A stretch of DNA of 64,000 bases from assembly GCA_902793995.1 (NCBI GenBank), contig CADBFP010000005.1, positions 16,437-80,436 on the forward strand, in the 5' to 3' direction. Each line of letters begins with the position of its first letter. Positions within the stretch are counted from its first letter, which is position 1. This document shows positions 17,118 through 24,580 of the stretch, piece after piece. Below the pieces are notes generated by a model that saw only the letters and a program-made list of their open reading frames with translations, did no database searches and was not told the origin of the DNA. Origin of the DNA: an uncultured Lachnospiraceae bacterium (GTDB lineage: Bacteria > Bacillota > Clostridia > Lachnospirales > Lachnospiraceae). Made by a program: the position numbers and the translations under genes.

Positions 17118-18533
17118 TTAGCTTATGGGATCCAGCAGGACCGCCAGGGCCAGCAAGGCGGCGCCAAGGAGCAGGATGCCGCCCCAAAGCAGGGCGGATT
17201 TTTTCAGCCATTTCCCGTAGCTCATGCCGATCATGGACAAGCTGATCCACAGCACCGGGGAGGTGGGGAAAAACAAATTGGTATAGCCGTCCCCGAAGAG
17301 ATAAATCAACACCAGCAGGGGTTTGGACAGGGGGACCGTCAGACAGGAAAGAATCCCCATCACAAAGATGGCTTTGGCGGTGGAGGAAGAGATAAAAAAC
17401 TCCAGCACCAGGATGATGCCCAGCAGGATATAGGCGATAATCAGGCGGCTGCTGCCGGCCACGGCGCCGTTAATTCCCTGGGCAATGGTAGCCAGCACAT
17501 GCCCTTCCGTCAGGATATATTTGACGGAGGAGGCCAGCAGAATAAAGAGAATAGCGGGCAGGGCAGAAAGAACCCCCTGCCCGAAGCTTTTTAGGGCGGG
17601 GCCCAGGCGGTAGCCGGAAAACAGTCCGAACATCAGGATCCCCAGCAGATATACCCCTGCCACCGCCGGCACCGTATAGTCCCGCAGCGCATCGCTTACG
17701 GAAAAGAGTATGGTGACCGCAAAGGCTGAAAGCAGCAGTCCGAGGGTGCAGGCCGTCAGGCGCCTGCCGCCCGTATCTGGCGGGAGCTCCGTCAGCCCTC
17801 TTCGTCTTTCTTCATCTGCCTCGAAGGTGGGAGAGCGCCGGGGATCTTCCTCGATCCGCTTCAAATGCCGCAGCAGAAAGGCCGCATTCAGACCGAACAT
17901 CAGGACAAAAACCAGGCAGCGGAAGAGAATGCCCCCGGTGACCGGGCTGCCCATGAGCCGGGAGGCCAGCACCACGGTAAAAGGATTGGTGATGCCGGCG
18001 GCAAAGCCCAGGCAGGCGGAGCCAATGCTGACCTGAAATCCGGTAAAGCCGTCGTAGCCCACCCTCAGACAAAGCATCAGCACCAGCGGCACCATGGGCA
18101 GCGTTTCCTCAAAGAGACCGAAAAAGGAGCCGAAAACCATGAAAATCAGGGCCAGGGCCAGCACCAGCAGGCGGCGGTTTTTCCCCAGCCGCACGGCTAA
18201 ACGCTGCACCAGAAGGCTGATGCCCCGGGAGTTTGTAAGTACCTGAAAGCTGCCGGAGACCACCAGCAGAAAGAGGGAAAGCATGATTAAGGGCAGACCG
18301 TCTTCGCTGCCCAGAATTAAAACCGGCGCCAGCAGGCCCTTCCACAGGGGGATACCGGAAAGATCCGGGCGGCTGAGATACGTGCTGTAGTCCGCCGCCC
18401 CGTCCTTTACGGCGAATTCCCCACGGGGAATCAGGTAAGTTAGCAGAACGGACAGGCCGATCAGCGCCAGCAGCACCAGGCACACGCTGATAAAAGTGGC
18501 TTTTGAGATATCAATGACTTTATTATTCTTCAA
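17118..18533 (-). CDS. YfcC/DcuC-like C4-dicarboxylate or amino-acid permease
   Basis: Membrane transporter of about 471 aa with a dozen hydrophobic segments. GSFFGLFEETLPMVPLVLML and the downstream GITNPFTVVLASRLMG match the YfcC family (UPF/DcuC superfamily). The TTG at 18533 is chosen: it follows GAGGCG and lies within the last codons of the acyltransferase gene. Further upstream in-frame starts would lie deep inside that gene. A charged loop near 245-270 splits the protein into two halves. Substrate unknown; relatives are placed among basic-amino-acid or dicarboxylate carriers. Confidence 0.78.
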   Translation of the reverse strand: MKNNKVIDISKATFISVCLVLLALIGLSVLLTYLIPRGEFAVKDGAADYSTYLSRPDLSGIPLWKGLLAPVLILGSEDGLPLIMLSLFLLVVSGSFQVLTNSRGISLLVQRLAVRLGKNRRLLVLALALIFMVFGSFFGLFEETLPMVPLVLMLCLRVGYDGFTGFQVSIGSACLGFAAGITNPFTVVLASRLMGSPVTGGILFRCLVFVLMFGLNAAFLLRHLKRIEEDPRRSPTFEADEERRRGLTELPPDTGGRRLTACTLGLLLSAFAVTILFSVSDALRDYTVPAVAGVYLLGILMFGLFSGYRLGPALKSFGQGVLSALPAILFILLASSVKYILTEGHVLATIAQGINGAVAGSSRLIIAYILLGIILVLEFFISSSTAKAIFVMGILSCLTVPLSKPLLVLIYLFGDGYTNLFFPTSPVLWISLSMIGMSYGKWLKKSALLWGGILLLGAALLALAVLLDPIS

Positions 18534-19734
18534 AATACGCCTCACAGTACAGATCCGCCAGGAGTCCCCAGCGGGCGCACTGCTCCCGCTGGGTATCCGG
18601 GTAGAAATAGTATAAATCCCCTTGATAATAGGTCTCAAATTCCTGGCCGCAGGAGAAGGGCAGGGCCTTTAACTGCTCCGGGGAATACTGAAAGCGGATC
18701 TCCTCGCCCCCTGCGGTACCGGCGAAGGAAAAGCCTTCGGGAGACAGGAAAGCCTCGCCTTCTCCTTTGTCTTCTGTCTCTCCCCGGAAGCGGCGCACCC
18801 GGACCTTAGAGGAAAGGGAGGGGCGTTCCGCTTCTTCAAATTTCCGGACGGCCCGGTAAAGATCCGCCACATCTTCCCAGCCCGCCGGGTTTTCCTCCAG
18901 ACGGTAATGATCGTCAAAGCGAAGGGACAGGGAGCAGCGGCGGCAGGAAAGCGCATTTCCGGCTGTCTCCATGGCGTAAAGCGCGCCGCAGGCGGGACAG
19001 CGGTAAATCAGATTCTGCAGGCCCAGGGCCTTCCCGCCCTTGGGCCAGACCAGGCTCTTCTCGTAAGTCCGGGCGGCCTCGTCCGCCGCAATGCCTGCCC
19101 GGATGCGGGCATTCACCTCCCGGGAGGTCATTTTTTTCAATTCCTCCGGCGGGATGATATCCTTCACTTCAATCCGAACCGTTTGCCGCCTAAAGTCCCG
19201 GCGCCATTTCGGCTTGTTGTAATAGGCGCCGGAAAAATGCAGAATCACCAGGGGAACCTTCAGCAGGCGGGCAAAGCCCCCGGAGGAGGGATGAATCGGG
19301 TAGGGCTCCCCATCTGCGGAGAGACGCCCCTCCGGCGCCAGATACAAAGACCAGCCCCCTTGCACAGTCTGGCGGGCTTTGCGGATCATGCCCACATCGT
19401 TCACAAACATCTTTTTGGGAATGACGCCGGCGGAACTTAAGAGTTTCTTGGAAAGCCCCCGGCGCATATAGTATTCGTTGGCAATGGGAACGATGCGGCG
19501 GGGCCAGAGCAGACAGGCGATCTGCATGTAATCCACCGGCGTGGGATGATTGCTGACAAAAAGAGCCGGGCCCTCCGGCAGGGTAAAGCCGCCCGTTTCA
19601 AAGCGGGTCCGCACCAAAAAGGGCAGGAGCAGCCTGGTGCTGCGCTCCAGCACATCATAATAGGGGCTGTCCGGCGTCCCGGCAAGCTGCTTGTCAAACA
19701 GGCGGATCAGAAAGGGTTTCAGATTATTTTCCAT
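18523..19734 (-). CDS. PlsC-like 1-acylglycerol-3-phosphate acyltransferase family protein with zinc ribbon
   Basis: 403 aa. The acyltransferase domain (about 45-215) has FVSNHPTPVDYM (the H-x4-D catalytic box) and LAPEGRLS (the EGR substrate box). It is followed by a zinc ribbon near 245-275 with CPACGALYAME and CRRCS. The C-terminal 120 residues are unassigned. Zinc ribbons are not part of ordinary PlsC, so it may acylate something other than lysophosphatidate. It overlaps the upstream AGCS symporter gene by 11 bp and the downstream permease by 11 bp, so the three form an operon. Confidence 0.8.
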   Translation of the reverse strand: MENNLKPFLIRLFDKQLAGTPDSPYYDVLERSTRLLLPFLVRTRFETGGFTLPEGPALFVSNHPTPVDYMQIACLLWPRRIVPIANEYYMRRGLSKKLLSSAGVIPKKMFVNDVGMIRKARQTVQGGWSLYLAPEGRLSADGEPYPIHPSSGGFARLLKVPLVILHFSGAYYNKPKWRRDFRRQTVRIEVKDIIPPEELKKMTSREVNARIRAGIAADEAARTYEKSLVWPKGGKALGLQNLIYRCPACGALYAMETAGNALSCRRCSLSLRFDDHYRLEENPAGWEDVADLYRAVRKFEEAERPSLSSKVRVRRFRGETEDKGEGEAFLSPEGFSFAGTAGGEEIRFQYSPEQLKALPFSCGQEFETYYQGDLYYFYPDTQREQCARWGLLADLYCEAYFEE

Positions 19735-21100
19735 AGGTCTTCAGAATCATGCTTACGAATCCCGTTAAGGCAAAGAGGGCCAGCACATTGGGCAGCACGA
19801 TCAGCTGATTGAACAAATCCAGAAGATCCCAGACCAGGCCGCTGCCGCTGATGCTGCCCAGAAAAACAAAGGACAGAGCCAGGATTTGGTAGAGGACAAT
19901 GCTTTTATCTCCAAACAGGTAGCAGCTGTTGATTTTGCCGAAGAGATTCCAGCCCAATATGGTGGAAAAAGCAAAGAAAAACAGGCAAATGGCCACAAAG
20001 ATGGGACCGAAGCTTTCCCCGAAGGCGGTGCTGAAGGCAGTCTGGCAAAGATTGGTGCTGCTGATGCCTTCCGGAATGCGGCCCTCCGCCAGGGGGCCCC
20101 CCGGGGTATACAGGGTGGTGATAATAACAAGAGCATTTAAGGTCAGCACCACAAAGGTGTCGATAAACACGCCGATGATAGCCACCGTTCCCTGCTGGTG
20201 GGGATTATCCACCATGGCCTGGGCGTGGGCGTGGGGGGTTGTGCCCATACCAGCTTCGTTGGAAAAGAGGCCCCGCTTGGCCCCCTGGGACAAAGCGGTT
20301 TTGAGGGCGGCCCCGAAGGACCCGCCGATAATGGCCTGGGGGGAAAAGGCATATTTGAAAATGAGTCCGATGGCCGTGGGCAGTTTGGTAATATTCATCA
20401 GCAATACCGCCAGGGCCCCCAGCAGAAAAATACCGGCCATAACAGGCACGAATGTTTCCATGACTCCGGCCAGGCGCCGGGTGCCGCCCATAACAATCAG
20501 GCCGCAGAGAAGCATCAGCAGGATTCCGACGGCCCAGGGGGGCACACCAAAGGCAGACTGAATGGTTTCCGCGATGGAGTTGGCCTGTACCATGGCGCCG
20601 AGGAAACCCATGGCAATGACGCCGGCAGCGGCAAAAAAACCCGCCAGAAGCTTGCCGGCTTTTCCCTTAAAAGCAGCCATGATGTAATAAACCGGTCCCC
20701 CCAGAATATCACCTTTGGCACTTTTGACCCGGGTTTTCTGCGCCAGAACCGCTTCGGCGTAAATGGTGGCCATGCCGAGGAAAGCGATGATCCACATCCA
20801 GAAAATGGCGCCGGGCCCGCCGGTCAGAATGGCTCCGGAGGCGCCCACAATATTGCCGGTGCCCACCTGGGCCGCTATGGCGGTAGCCAGGGCCTGAAAG
20901 GAGCTCATACCGCCCTCATGTTTCTCCTTCTTTCCGGAGAAACCGCTGAAAAAGCGCTTCATTCCTTCCTTAAAAAAACGGACCTGAACAAACCGGGTTT
21001 TAAAGCTGAACCACAGTCCGGCACCCAAAAGCAGAAACAGCAGAACATAATCAGACAGTTGCTGATTCAAAGTGGTGATGATGCGATGAATAGCTTCCAA
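19724..21100 (-). CDS. Sodium:alanine symporter, AGCS family
   Basis: 458 aa with about 11 membrane helices. The family signature lies in SSFQALATAIAAQVGTGNIVGASGAI near residue 70, plus GPGAIFWMW and the FSNEAGMGTTPHAHA block near 280. AGCS proteins import alanine or glycine with Na+. It starts at a TTG (21100) preceded by GAGAGGA; I see no ATG that would be better. It heads the minus-strand operon with the acyltransferase and YfcC-like permease. Confidence 0.93.
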   Translation of the reverse strand: MEAIHRIITTLNQQLSDYVLLFLLLGAGLWFSFKTRFVQVRFFKEGMKRFFSGFSGKKEKHEGGMSSFQALATAIAAQVGTGNIVGASGAILTGGPGAIFWMWIIAFLGMATIYAEAVLAQKTRVKSAKGDILGGPVYYIMAAFKGKAGKLLAGFFAAAGVIAMGFLGAMVQANSIAETIQSAFGVPPWAVGILLMLLCGLIVMGGTRRLAGVMETFVPVMAGIFLLGALAVLLMNITKLPTAIGLIFKYAFSPQAIIGGSFGAALKTALSQGAKRGLFSNEAGMGTTPHAHAQAMVDNPHQQGTVAIIGVFIDTFVVLTLNALVIITTLYTPGGPLAEGRIPEGISSTNLCQTAFSTAFGESFGPIFVAICLFFFAFSTILGWNLFGKINSCYLFGDKSIVLYQILALSFVFLGSISGSGLVWDLLDLFNQLIVLPNVLALFALTGFVSMILKTYGK

Positions 21101-21171
21101 GGGTAAATCCTCTCAAAGGGTACTTCTTCCCTATCTTTTTACCACATATTCCGCAAAAAGGATAGGGGATA

Positions 21172-21208
21172 TTGGGACAGGGGGACGGTTCTTTCCGTCC
21201 CATTTTTG
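21172..21208. terminator. GGGACAGGGGGACGG-family hairpin repeat, copy 3
   Basis: GGGACGG (21182-21188), loop TTCTTT and CCGTCCC (21195-21201), followed by ATTTTTG on the plus strand. The 30 bases 21172-21201 are identical to part of the long palindrome at 14741-14798. It lies upstream of the AGCS gene. Confidence 0.7.
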
Positions 21209-21240
21209 AATGTGGTGGGGTGCATCGGAAGATTGCAGCG

Positions 21241-21320
21241 ACCCGGCGCTCGGGTTCAAACCCTCCCGCACAAAAATAGGAGCCGAATAGCTCCCTTTTT
21301 GTGCGGAGAAGGAGGGATTT
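21241..21320. repeat. 80-bp module, copy 1: convergent tRNA 3'-end-like sequences around a terminator hairpin
   Basis: 79 of 80 bases match 21454-21533. The left part (GGGTTCAAACCCTCCCGCAC) looks like a T-arm and acceptor 3' strand read on the plus strand. The right part (GCGGAGAAGGAGGGATTT, 21303-21320) is the 3' end of tRNA-Ser read on the minus strand. Between them is a hairpin with GGAGC/GCTCC arms flanked by A and T runs. It is probably a relic att site from an earlier integration. Confidence 0.75.
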
Positions 21321-21453
21321 TCGCGGCTTCGCCGCCCCCTCCATCGTCAGCTGCAAACCTTCCCTCATCGGTCGGTTTGCAGGACGATGTCACCAAAACC
21401 GCCTCGCTTTTTCTGCCGCAGGCAGCGCTTCGGCGGTTTTGCCCCCCACCGGT

Positions 21454-21533
21454 ACCCGGCGCTCGGGTTCAAACCCTCCCGCACAAAAATAGGAGCCGAA
21501 TAGCTCCTTTTTTGTGCGGAGAAGGAGGGATTT
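21454..21533. repeat. 80-bp module, copy 2, containing the left attachment site
   Basis: Second copy of the module at 21241-21320, 213 bp away. Its hairpin (AGGAGC...GCTCC with T-rich flank) would be the original terminator of the tRNA-Ser gene before the element inserted. The right end runs into the att repeat. Confidence 0.8.
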
Positions 21534-21537
21534 GAAC
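21516..21537. other. attL: Left attachment site (attL) of the tRNA-Ser integrative element
   Basis: 22-bp sequence starting GCGGAGAAGG and ending GATTTGAAC, identical to 38966-38987 in the 3' end of tRNA-Ser(GCU). It is the displaced 3' end of the tRNA gene. Together the two copies delimit a 17.4-kb element. Confidence 0.92.
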
Positions 21538-21594
21538 AAGGTCTCCGCGCAAAAACTATTGTGACACAAGGAGGTTTGGCGGTACTCATTCATT

Positions 21595-21615
21595 TGTGCA
21601 CGCTTTGTGCACACC
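21595..21615. repeat. Paired TGTGCAC repeats, likely integrase arm sites (left)
   Basis: TGTGCAC, a short spacer and TGTGCACACC. It is nearly identical to the pair at 38881-38900. The left pair is 57 bp inside attL and the right pair 65 bp inside attR, so in the excised circle they would flank the core, as arm-type integrase sites do. Confidence 0.65.
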
Positions 21616-21688
21616 CCTTTTGAAGAGGATTTTTTTTCATTTTGCACTCCGATTTTGGAGCTTAAATTAGGCCTTGTTGCTTAATAAA

Positions 21689-21861
21689 CGGGCTACCCAT
21701 GAGAGCAGCCCATCAACCTCCACTTTAGGGGGAACGAATCCCCCACGGTAGGACTCACCGCTCTTACAACTGTCACTTCGGCGGCAAACCACCCAGTAGG
21801 CCTCACTGCTTTTACGACTGCCACTTCGATGACGAATCATCCAGTAGGCCTCACTGCTTAT
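21689..21861 (-). repeat. Tandem 48-53-bp repeats with TTCG-loop hairpins (possible structured RNA or relic coding repeat)
   Basis: Units at 21721-21773, 21774-21821 and 21822-21861 (partial). On the minus strand each has a hairpin with TTCG or TTTG loop and different but pairing stems: GATGA-TTCG-TCATC, GGTGG-TTTG-CCGCC and GGGGGA-TTCG-TTCCCCC. Conserved flanks (AGTGAGGCCTACTG and CGAAGTG) surround them. A final stem with GGGCT/AGCCC arms lies at 21690-21711. One minus-strand frame is open through it and encodes a 16-residue repeat containing SSEAYW, ending in TAA at 21667-21669, so a decayed coding origin is also possible. Confidence 0.55.
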
Positions 21862-21904
21862 CTACAATATACACGCAGCGGGGGAATAATCAAGCGGTAT
21901 TATC

Positions 21905-22050
21905 AGTCATCCTTTTGGTCACCCTTTTGGACATCCTTTTGGACATTTTGTCCATTTGGATTGCTTAGCCGTTCTGTTAATAATCCCCGTTCGTTTACAG
22001 TCACCTTTTACAGTCACCCTATCAGTCACCTTTACAGTCACCCTATCGGA
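21905..22050 (-). pseudogene. Relic 3' end(s) of AlbA/HTH-type genes: linker repeats
   Basis: On the minus strand this stretch encodes short repetitive linkers such as DRVTVK and, in another frame, NVQKDVQK, interrupted by stops. It resembles the variable linkers found before the C-terminal winged helix of Schlafen-AlbA/HATPase proteins like the one at 22373-23926. The repeat ACAGTCACCCTATCAGTCACC-like units occur here and again at 22268-22290. Confidence 0.45.
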
Positions 22051-22079
22051 GGAAAAAGGCAGTAGCTTTCAGCATCGTT

Positions 22080-22290
22080 TCAAAGAATCCGCCAATAACC
22101 TTTTCGATCGGAGCCGACCCGTTCAATAATGCGTTTTTCCTTGAAATCACCAAGGATATGGGCTATCAGTCTTTCGACTGACATGCATCTTTTCTGCCAG
22201 CTGAAGCATCGTATAACCGGGATCTTCGGCTAAAAGATCAAGGAGCGCCTGTTTGTTATCAATCACCTTTACAGTCACCCTATCAGTCAC
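22080..22290 (-). pseudogene. Frameshifted C-terminal winged-helix fragment of an AlbA/HTH ATP-binding protein
   Basis: Reading leftward from about 22290: a linker VTDRVTVKVIDNKQ, then ALLDLLAEDPGYTMLQLAEK and MHVSRKT. A frameshift near 22165-22175 leads into a second frame with IAHILGDFKEKRIIE and RVGSDRKGYWRIL, then a stop at 22080. This is the usual winged-helix end of such proteins. It lies just downstream of an intact family member, so it is a decayed extra 3' end. Confidence 0.7.
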
Positions 22291-22309
22291 CCCCTACACC
22301 GGTTTTCCG

Positions 22310-22365
22310 GTTCTTATCTGATAACCTATCTGATAACTTATCTGATAAGCGTTCTGATAACCTGG
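22310..22365 (-). repeat. TTATCTGATAA tandem repeat (LSDK linker relic)
   Basis: Four near-copies of TATCTGATAAC/G at about 10-13-bp spacing. On the minus strand they read LSDKLSDRLSDK, a linker-like repeat. It lies directly after the stop of the AlbA/HATPase gene. It is not a CRISPR: the units are too short and have no spacers. Confidence 0.55.
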
Positions 22366-22372
22366 AACCTCT

Positions 22373-23926
22373 TTATTTGATTGTGATGTATTTCTGCAAC
22401 CTACTATTTGGCTTTTCGGGTATTGTCATAGCAATGCGTCCCTGTTCCAAGAGGGGTTGAAGGTGTTTTCTTACGGATTTCTTTTCTTTATAACCCAGAT
22501 ATGATGCTATGTCCGTGATTCCTCTCGGTTCATTACAATACTCCAAAATACGCATCGCCGTAGAGGTTTTTTCCGCTCCCACAGAGGTTGCGACTGGGGT
22601 ATTTTTCCCCGCGACTGGGGTATTTTTCCCTGCGACTGGGGTATTTTTTCCCGTGACTGGGGTATTTTTTTCCGTAACTGGGGTATTATTTTCCGTAACT
22701 TGTGCAATTTCACCCGCGACTGGTGCATTGACCCCGTCGCTTATCCGTTCAAACGGAATCGTCACCTTAATGTTGTTTTCCGCCAAACGGAAAGCCTCCC
22801 GGCCGTAAACATCCACGATTGCCGGAACGCCCCGCCCGGTTTGTTCACTGATATGCAGCTGAAGGATGATCTTGGCCAGCTTCTCATTCACCGGCACGGA
22901 TTCCCCGGCGAAGAAGCCATCCAGGGTCTGTTTGGGCGGCAGTGTTCCCCTGGAAAGGATCTCGATCCGATCCTGAAAAACCGTAAAGGCCGGTGCCCCT
23001 TCCAGCCAATGATTATGCACAAAGGCATTGAGCACCGCTTCGCGATAGGCATCCTGGTCAAAAAGCATGACTTCCTTCCGCTCCACGACACGGTTCCGCT
23101 CGTCAGCCTGCGGAACATTCAAGACTTCCCCATAGCGCAGAATTCCGTCCAGAGAATAAAGCAGACAATCGTTGCCAAACTCCCTGACCGCGTACATGGG
23201 GGAAGCTTTTGTCTTTCCGGTAAACAAGCCGAAACGGATAGGGATCTGGCTGTTATCCGAAAGCAGCTGCGCCATGACATTATACTTGCCATCTGCTGTC
23301 AGCAGATTCAGATTTTTCTTGAAGGTCCTCTTGTTCAATGTGATTCCCCTGGATCCATAGTAAGCAAAGAGCTTATTGAAGCTCAGGTCCTGATATTCGG
23401 AGGCAGTCTTTTCAAGCGTAGGAATCTCGCCCCGAAGGGCCATAAACAATTGGGCTTCCCGTTCCGGATAATCTGCGAGATTTACTTTGCTGGAGCCGAT
23501 ACGGTAATAGCGGCTTCTATCAAAGGCGGTGGGGACATTTTTAGCCGCCGGGATAATTAGAACCACCACACGCTCGCCCCGAAGCGTAAGATCTCGGAAT
23601 TTGAAATCCAAATCCGGCTTGATTTGTCTGGCCAGGTAATGCTCCAGCGGTTCGTTCTTGACATCCTGATGGTAGTCAAAACTGGTTCCCACAACTTGGT
23701 GCGCATCGTCAGTGATTCCCCAAACAAAGTATGCAAAGGGCTGGCCGACCATGGCAGCCACATTGGACATCCCGGAAATGTATTCCCCGAGTTGATGCGG
23801 AACAAACCAGTTTTCCTTGAACTCAAACCAGTCTTCCTCATAATTGCGGGAAAGTAAATCTTCTAAAACTTCACGCAGAGAATTGTTCGTATTGTCATAG
23901 TTATCAGTTTTTTTCAACCGGCTCAT
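22373..23926 (-). CDS. Schlafen AlbA_2 / HATPase-like ATP-binding transcriptional regulator or defence protein
   Basis: 517 aa. The Schlafen AlbA_2 domain (about 18-150) contains ENWFVPHQLGEYISGMSNVA and WGITDDAHQVVGT. The second part (about 285-395) has AVLNAFVHNHW and SEQTGRGVPAIVDVYG, typical of the HATPase_c_4 domain these proteins carry. A linker of five 7-residue KNTPVxG repeats (about 410-445) leads to a C-terminal winged helix (ITDIASYLGYKEKKSVRKHLQPL). Such proteins are common in mobile elements, sometimes near restriction systems; their biochemical role is unclear. Decayed alternative 3' ends lie immediately downstream. Confidence 0.85.
   Translation of the reverse strand: MSRLKKTDNYDNTNNSLREVLEDLLSRNYEEDWFEFKENWFVPHQLGEYISGMSNVAAMVGQPFAYFVWGITDDAHQVVGTSFDYHQDVKNEPLEHYLARQIKPDLDFKFRDLTLRGERVVVLIIPAAKNVPTAFDRSRYYRIGSSKVNLADYPEREAQLFMALRGEIPTLEKTASEYQDLSFNKLFAYYGSRGITLNKRTFKKNLNLLTADGKYNVMAQLLSDNSQIPIRFGLFTGKTKASPMYAVREFGNDCLLYSLDGILRYGEVLNVPQADERNRVVERKEVMLFDQDAYREAVLNAFVHNHWLEGAPAFTVFQDRIEILSRGTLPPKQTLDGFFAGESVPVNEKLAKIILQLHISEQTGRGVPAIVDVYGREAFRLAENNIKVTIPFERISDGVNAPVAGEIAQVTENNTPVTEKNTPVTGKNTPVAGKNTPVAGKNTPVATSVGAEKTSTAMRILEYCNEPRGITDIASYLGYKEKKSVRKHLQPLLEQGRIAMTIPEKPNSRLQKYITIK
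22591..22695. repeat. Five 21-bp tandem repeats inside the AlbA/HATPase gene
   Basis: Unit CGACTGGGGTATTTTTCCC plus two bases, starting at 22591, 22612, 22633, 22654 and 22675 with few changes. They encode 7-residue KNTPV(T/A)G repeats. 21-bp units keep frame when copies are gained or lost, so the linker length could vary between strains. Confidence 0.9.
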
Positions 23927-23947
23927 ATTTGCCTCCTGAGAATCTGT

Positions 23948-24502
23948 TTACCCCGTAGCTTCTGGATCTGACATAGAGGTCAGAACCAACTGGCTGGTTT
24001 TATATTCTGCTTTATTATATTCCATCGAATAGTAATATGTATTCCCATAGATATCCGAAACAAATAGTTTCATTTCCTGAAGCTTCTCCTTTTTGTCCGC
24101 CATCACGATTTCGATGTTTATAAGAGTATTCTTATCTACCATACTCATCTCCCCGGTAATGGGGAAATAGGTCACTTCACCTGATTGTATTTTTTTGAAT
24201 ATTATTATGCCACAATCTGCGCTTTTGAATACCCCTGTAAGTTTACCATTGCTTCTGGATTCGACCTTTCCCGATTCTGTAAACATAAGCTGTGCAGTTG
24301 GTTCAGTTGCATTTCCGCTGAAAAAGCCTTGATTCATCAACAACGGTTTTGCATTCATTTTGAGGGAACGACGATATTCCTCTTGGTTTAGTTTTTTTTC
24401 GTGGCGAATTGCAATACGGACCCCCCATAATGTTAACAGTCCACCAAGTAAAGCAGACAATAATGGGACAATCACAGATGTTATGATTTCTTTACCGTTC
24501 AC
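23948..24502 (-). CDS. Membrane-anchored protein of the restriction-modification cargo (unknown function)
   Basis: 184 aa with one N-terminal membrane helix (about 7-30, SVIVPLLSALLGGLLTLWGV), a basic juxtamembrane segment and a soluble domain. The domain contains FVSDIYGNTYYYSMEYN near its end. The same SDIxGNxY pattern occurs in the second membrane-anchored gene of this island (27982-28608), so the two are probably related. It lies downstream of the DUF262 gene in the hsd transcription unit. I do not recognise a named family. Confidence 0.6.
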   Translation of the reverse strand: MNGKEIITSVIVPLLSALLGGLLTLWGVRIAIRHEKKLNQEEYRRSLKMNAKPLLMNQGFFSGNATEPTAQLMFTESGKVESRSNGKLTGVFKSADCGIIIFKKIQSGEVTYFPITGEMSMVDKNTLINIEIVMADKKEKLQEMKLFVSDIYGNTYYYSMEYNKAEYKTSQLVLTSMSDPEATG

Positions 24503-24580
24503 AACAATTCCTCAAAAAAGAACTAATAATCGCCATCTCCGTATTTCACTTCCTCAGCTGCACAATGATTATTCACAAAT

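Noticed and set aside
21241-21280. Possible tRNA gene on the plus strand (GGGTTCAAACCC)
   Set aside because: Only T-arm and acceptor-like 3' parts can be read; no D-arm, anticodon arm or 5' acceptor strand is found upstream in either copy.
21721-21861. Type III toxin-antitoxin RNA repeats
   Set aside because: The repeat hairpins are suggestive, but there is no adjacent small toxin gene or terminator between repeat and gene.
22310-22700. Short tandem repeats resembling a CRISPR array
   Set aside because: Units are 10-21 bp without spacers, they lie in or behind a coding region, and no cas genes are present.
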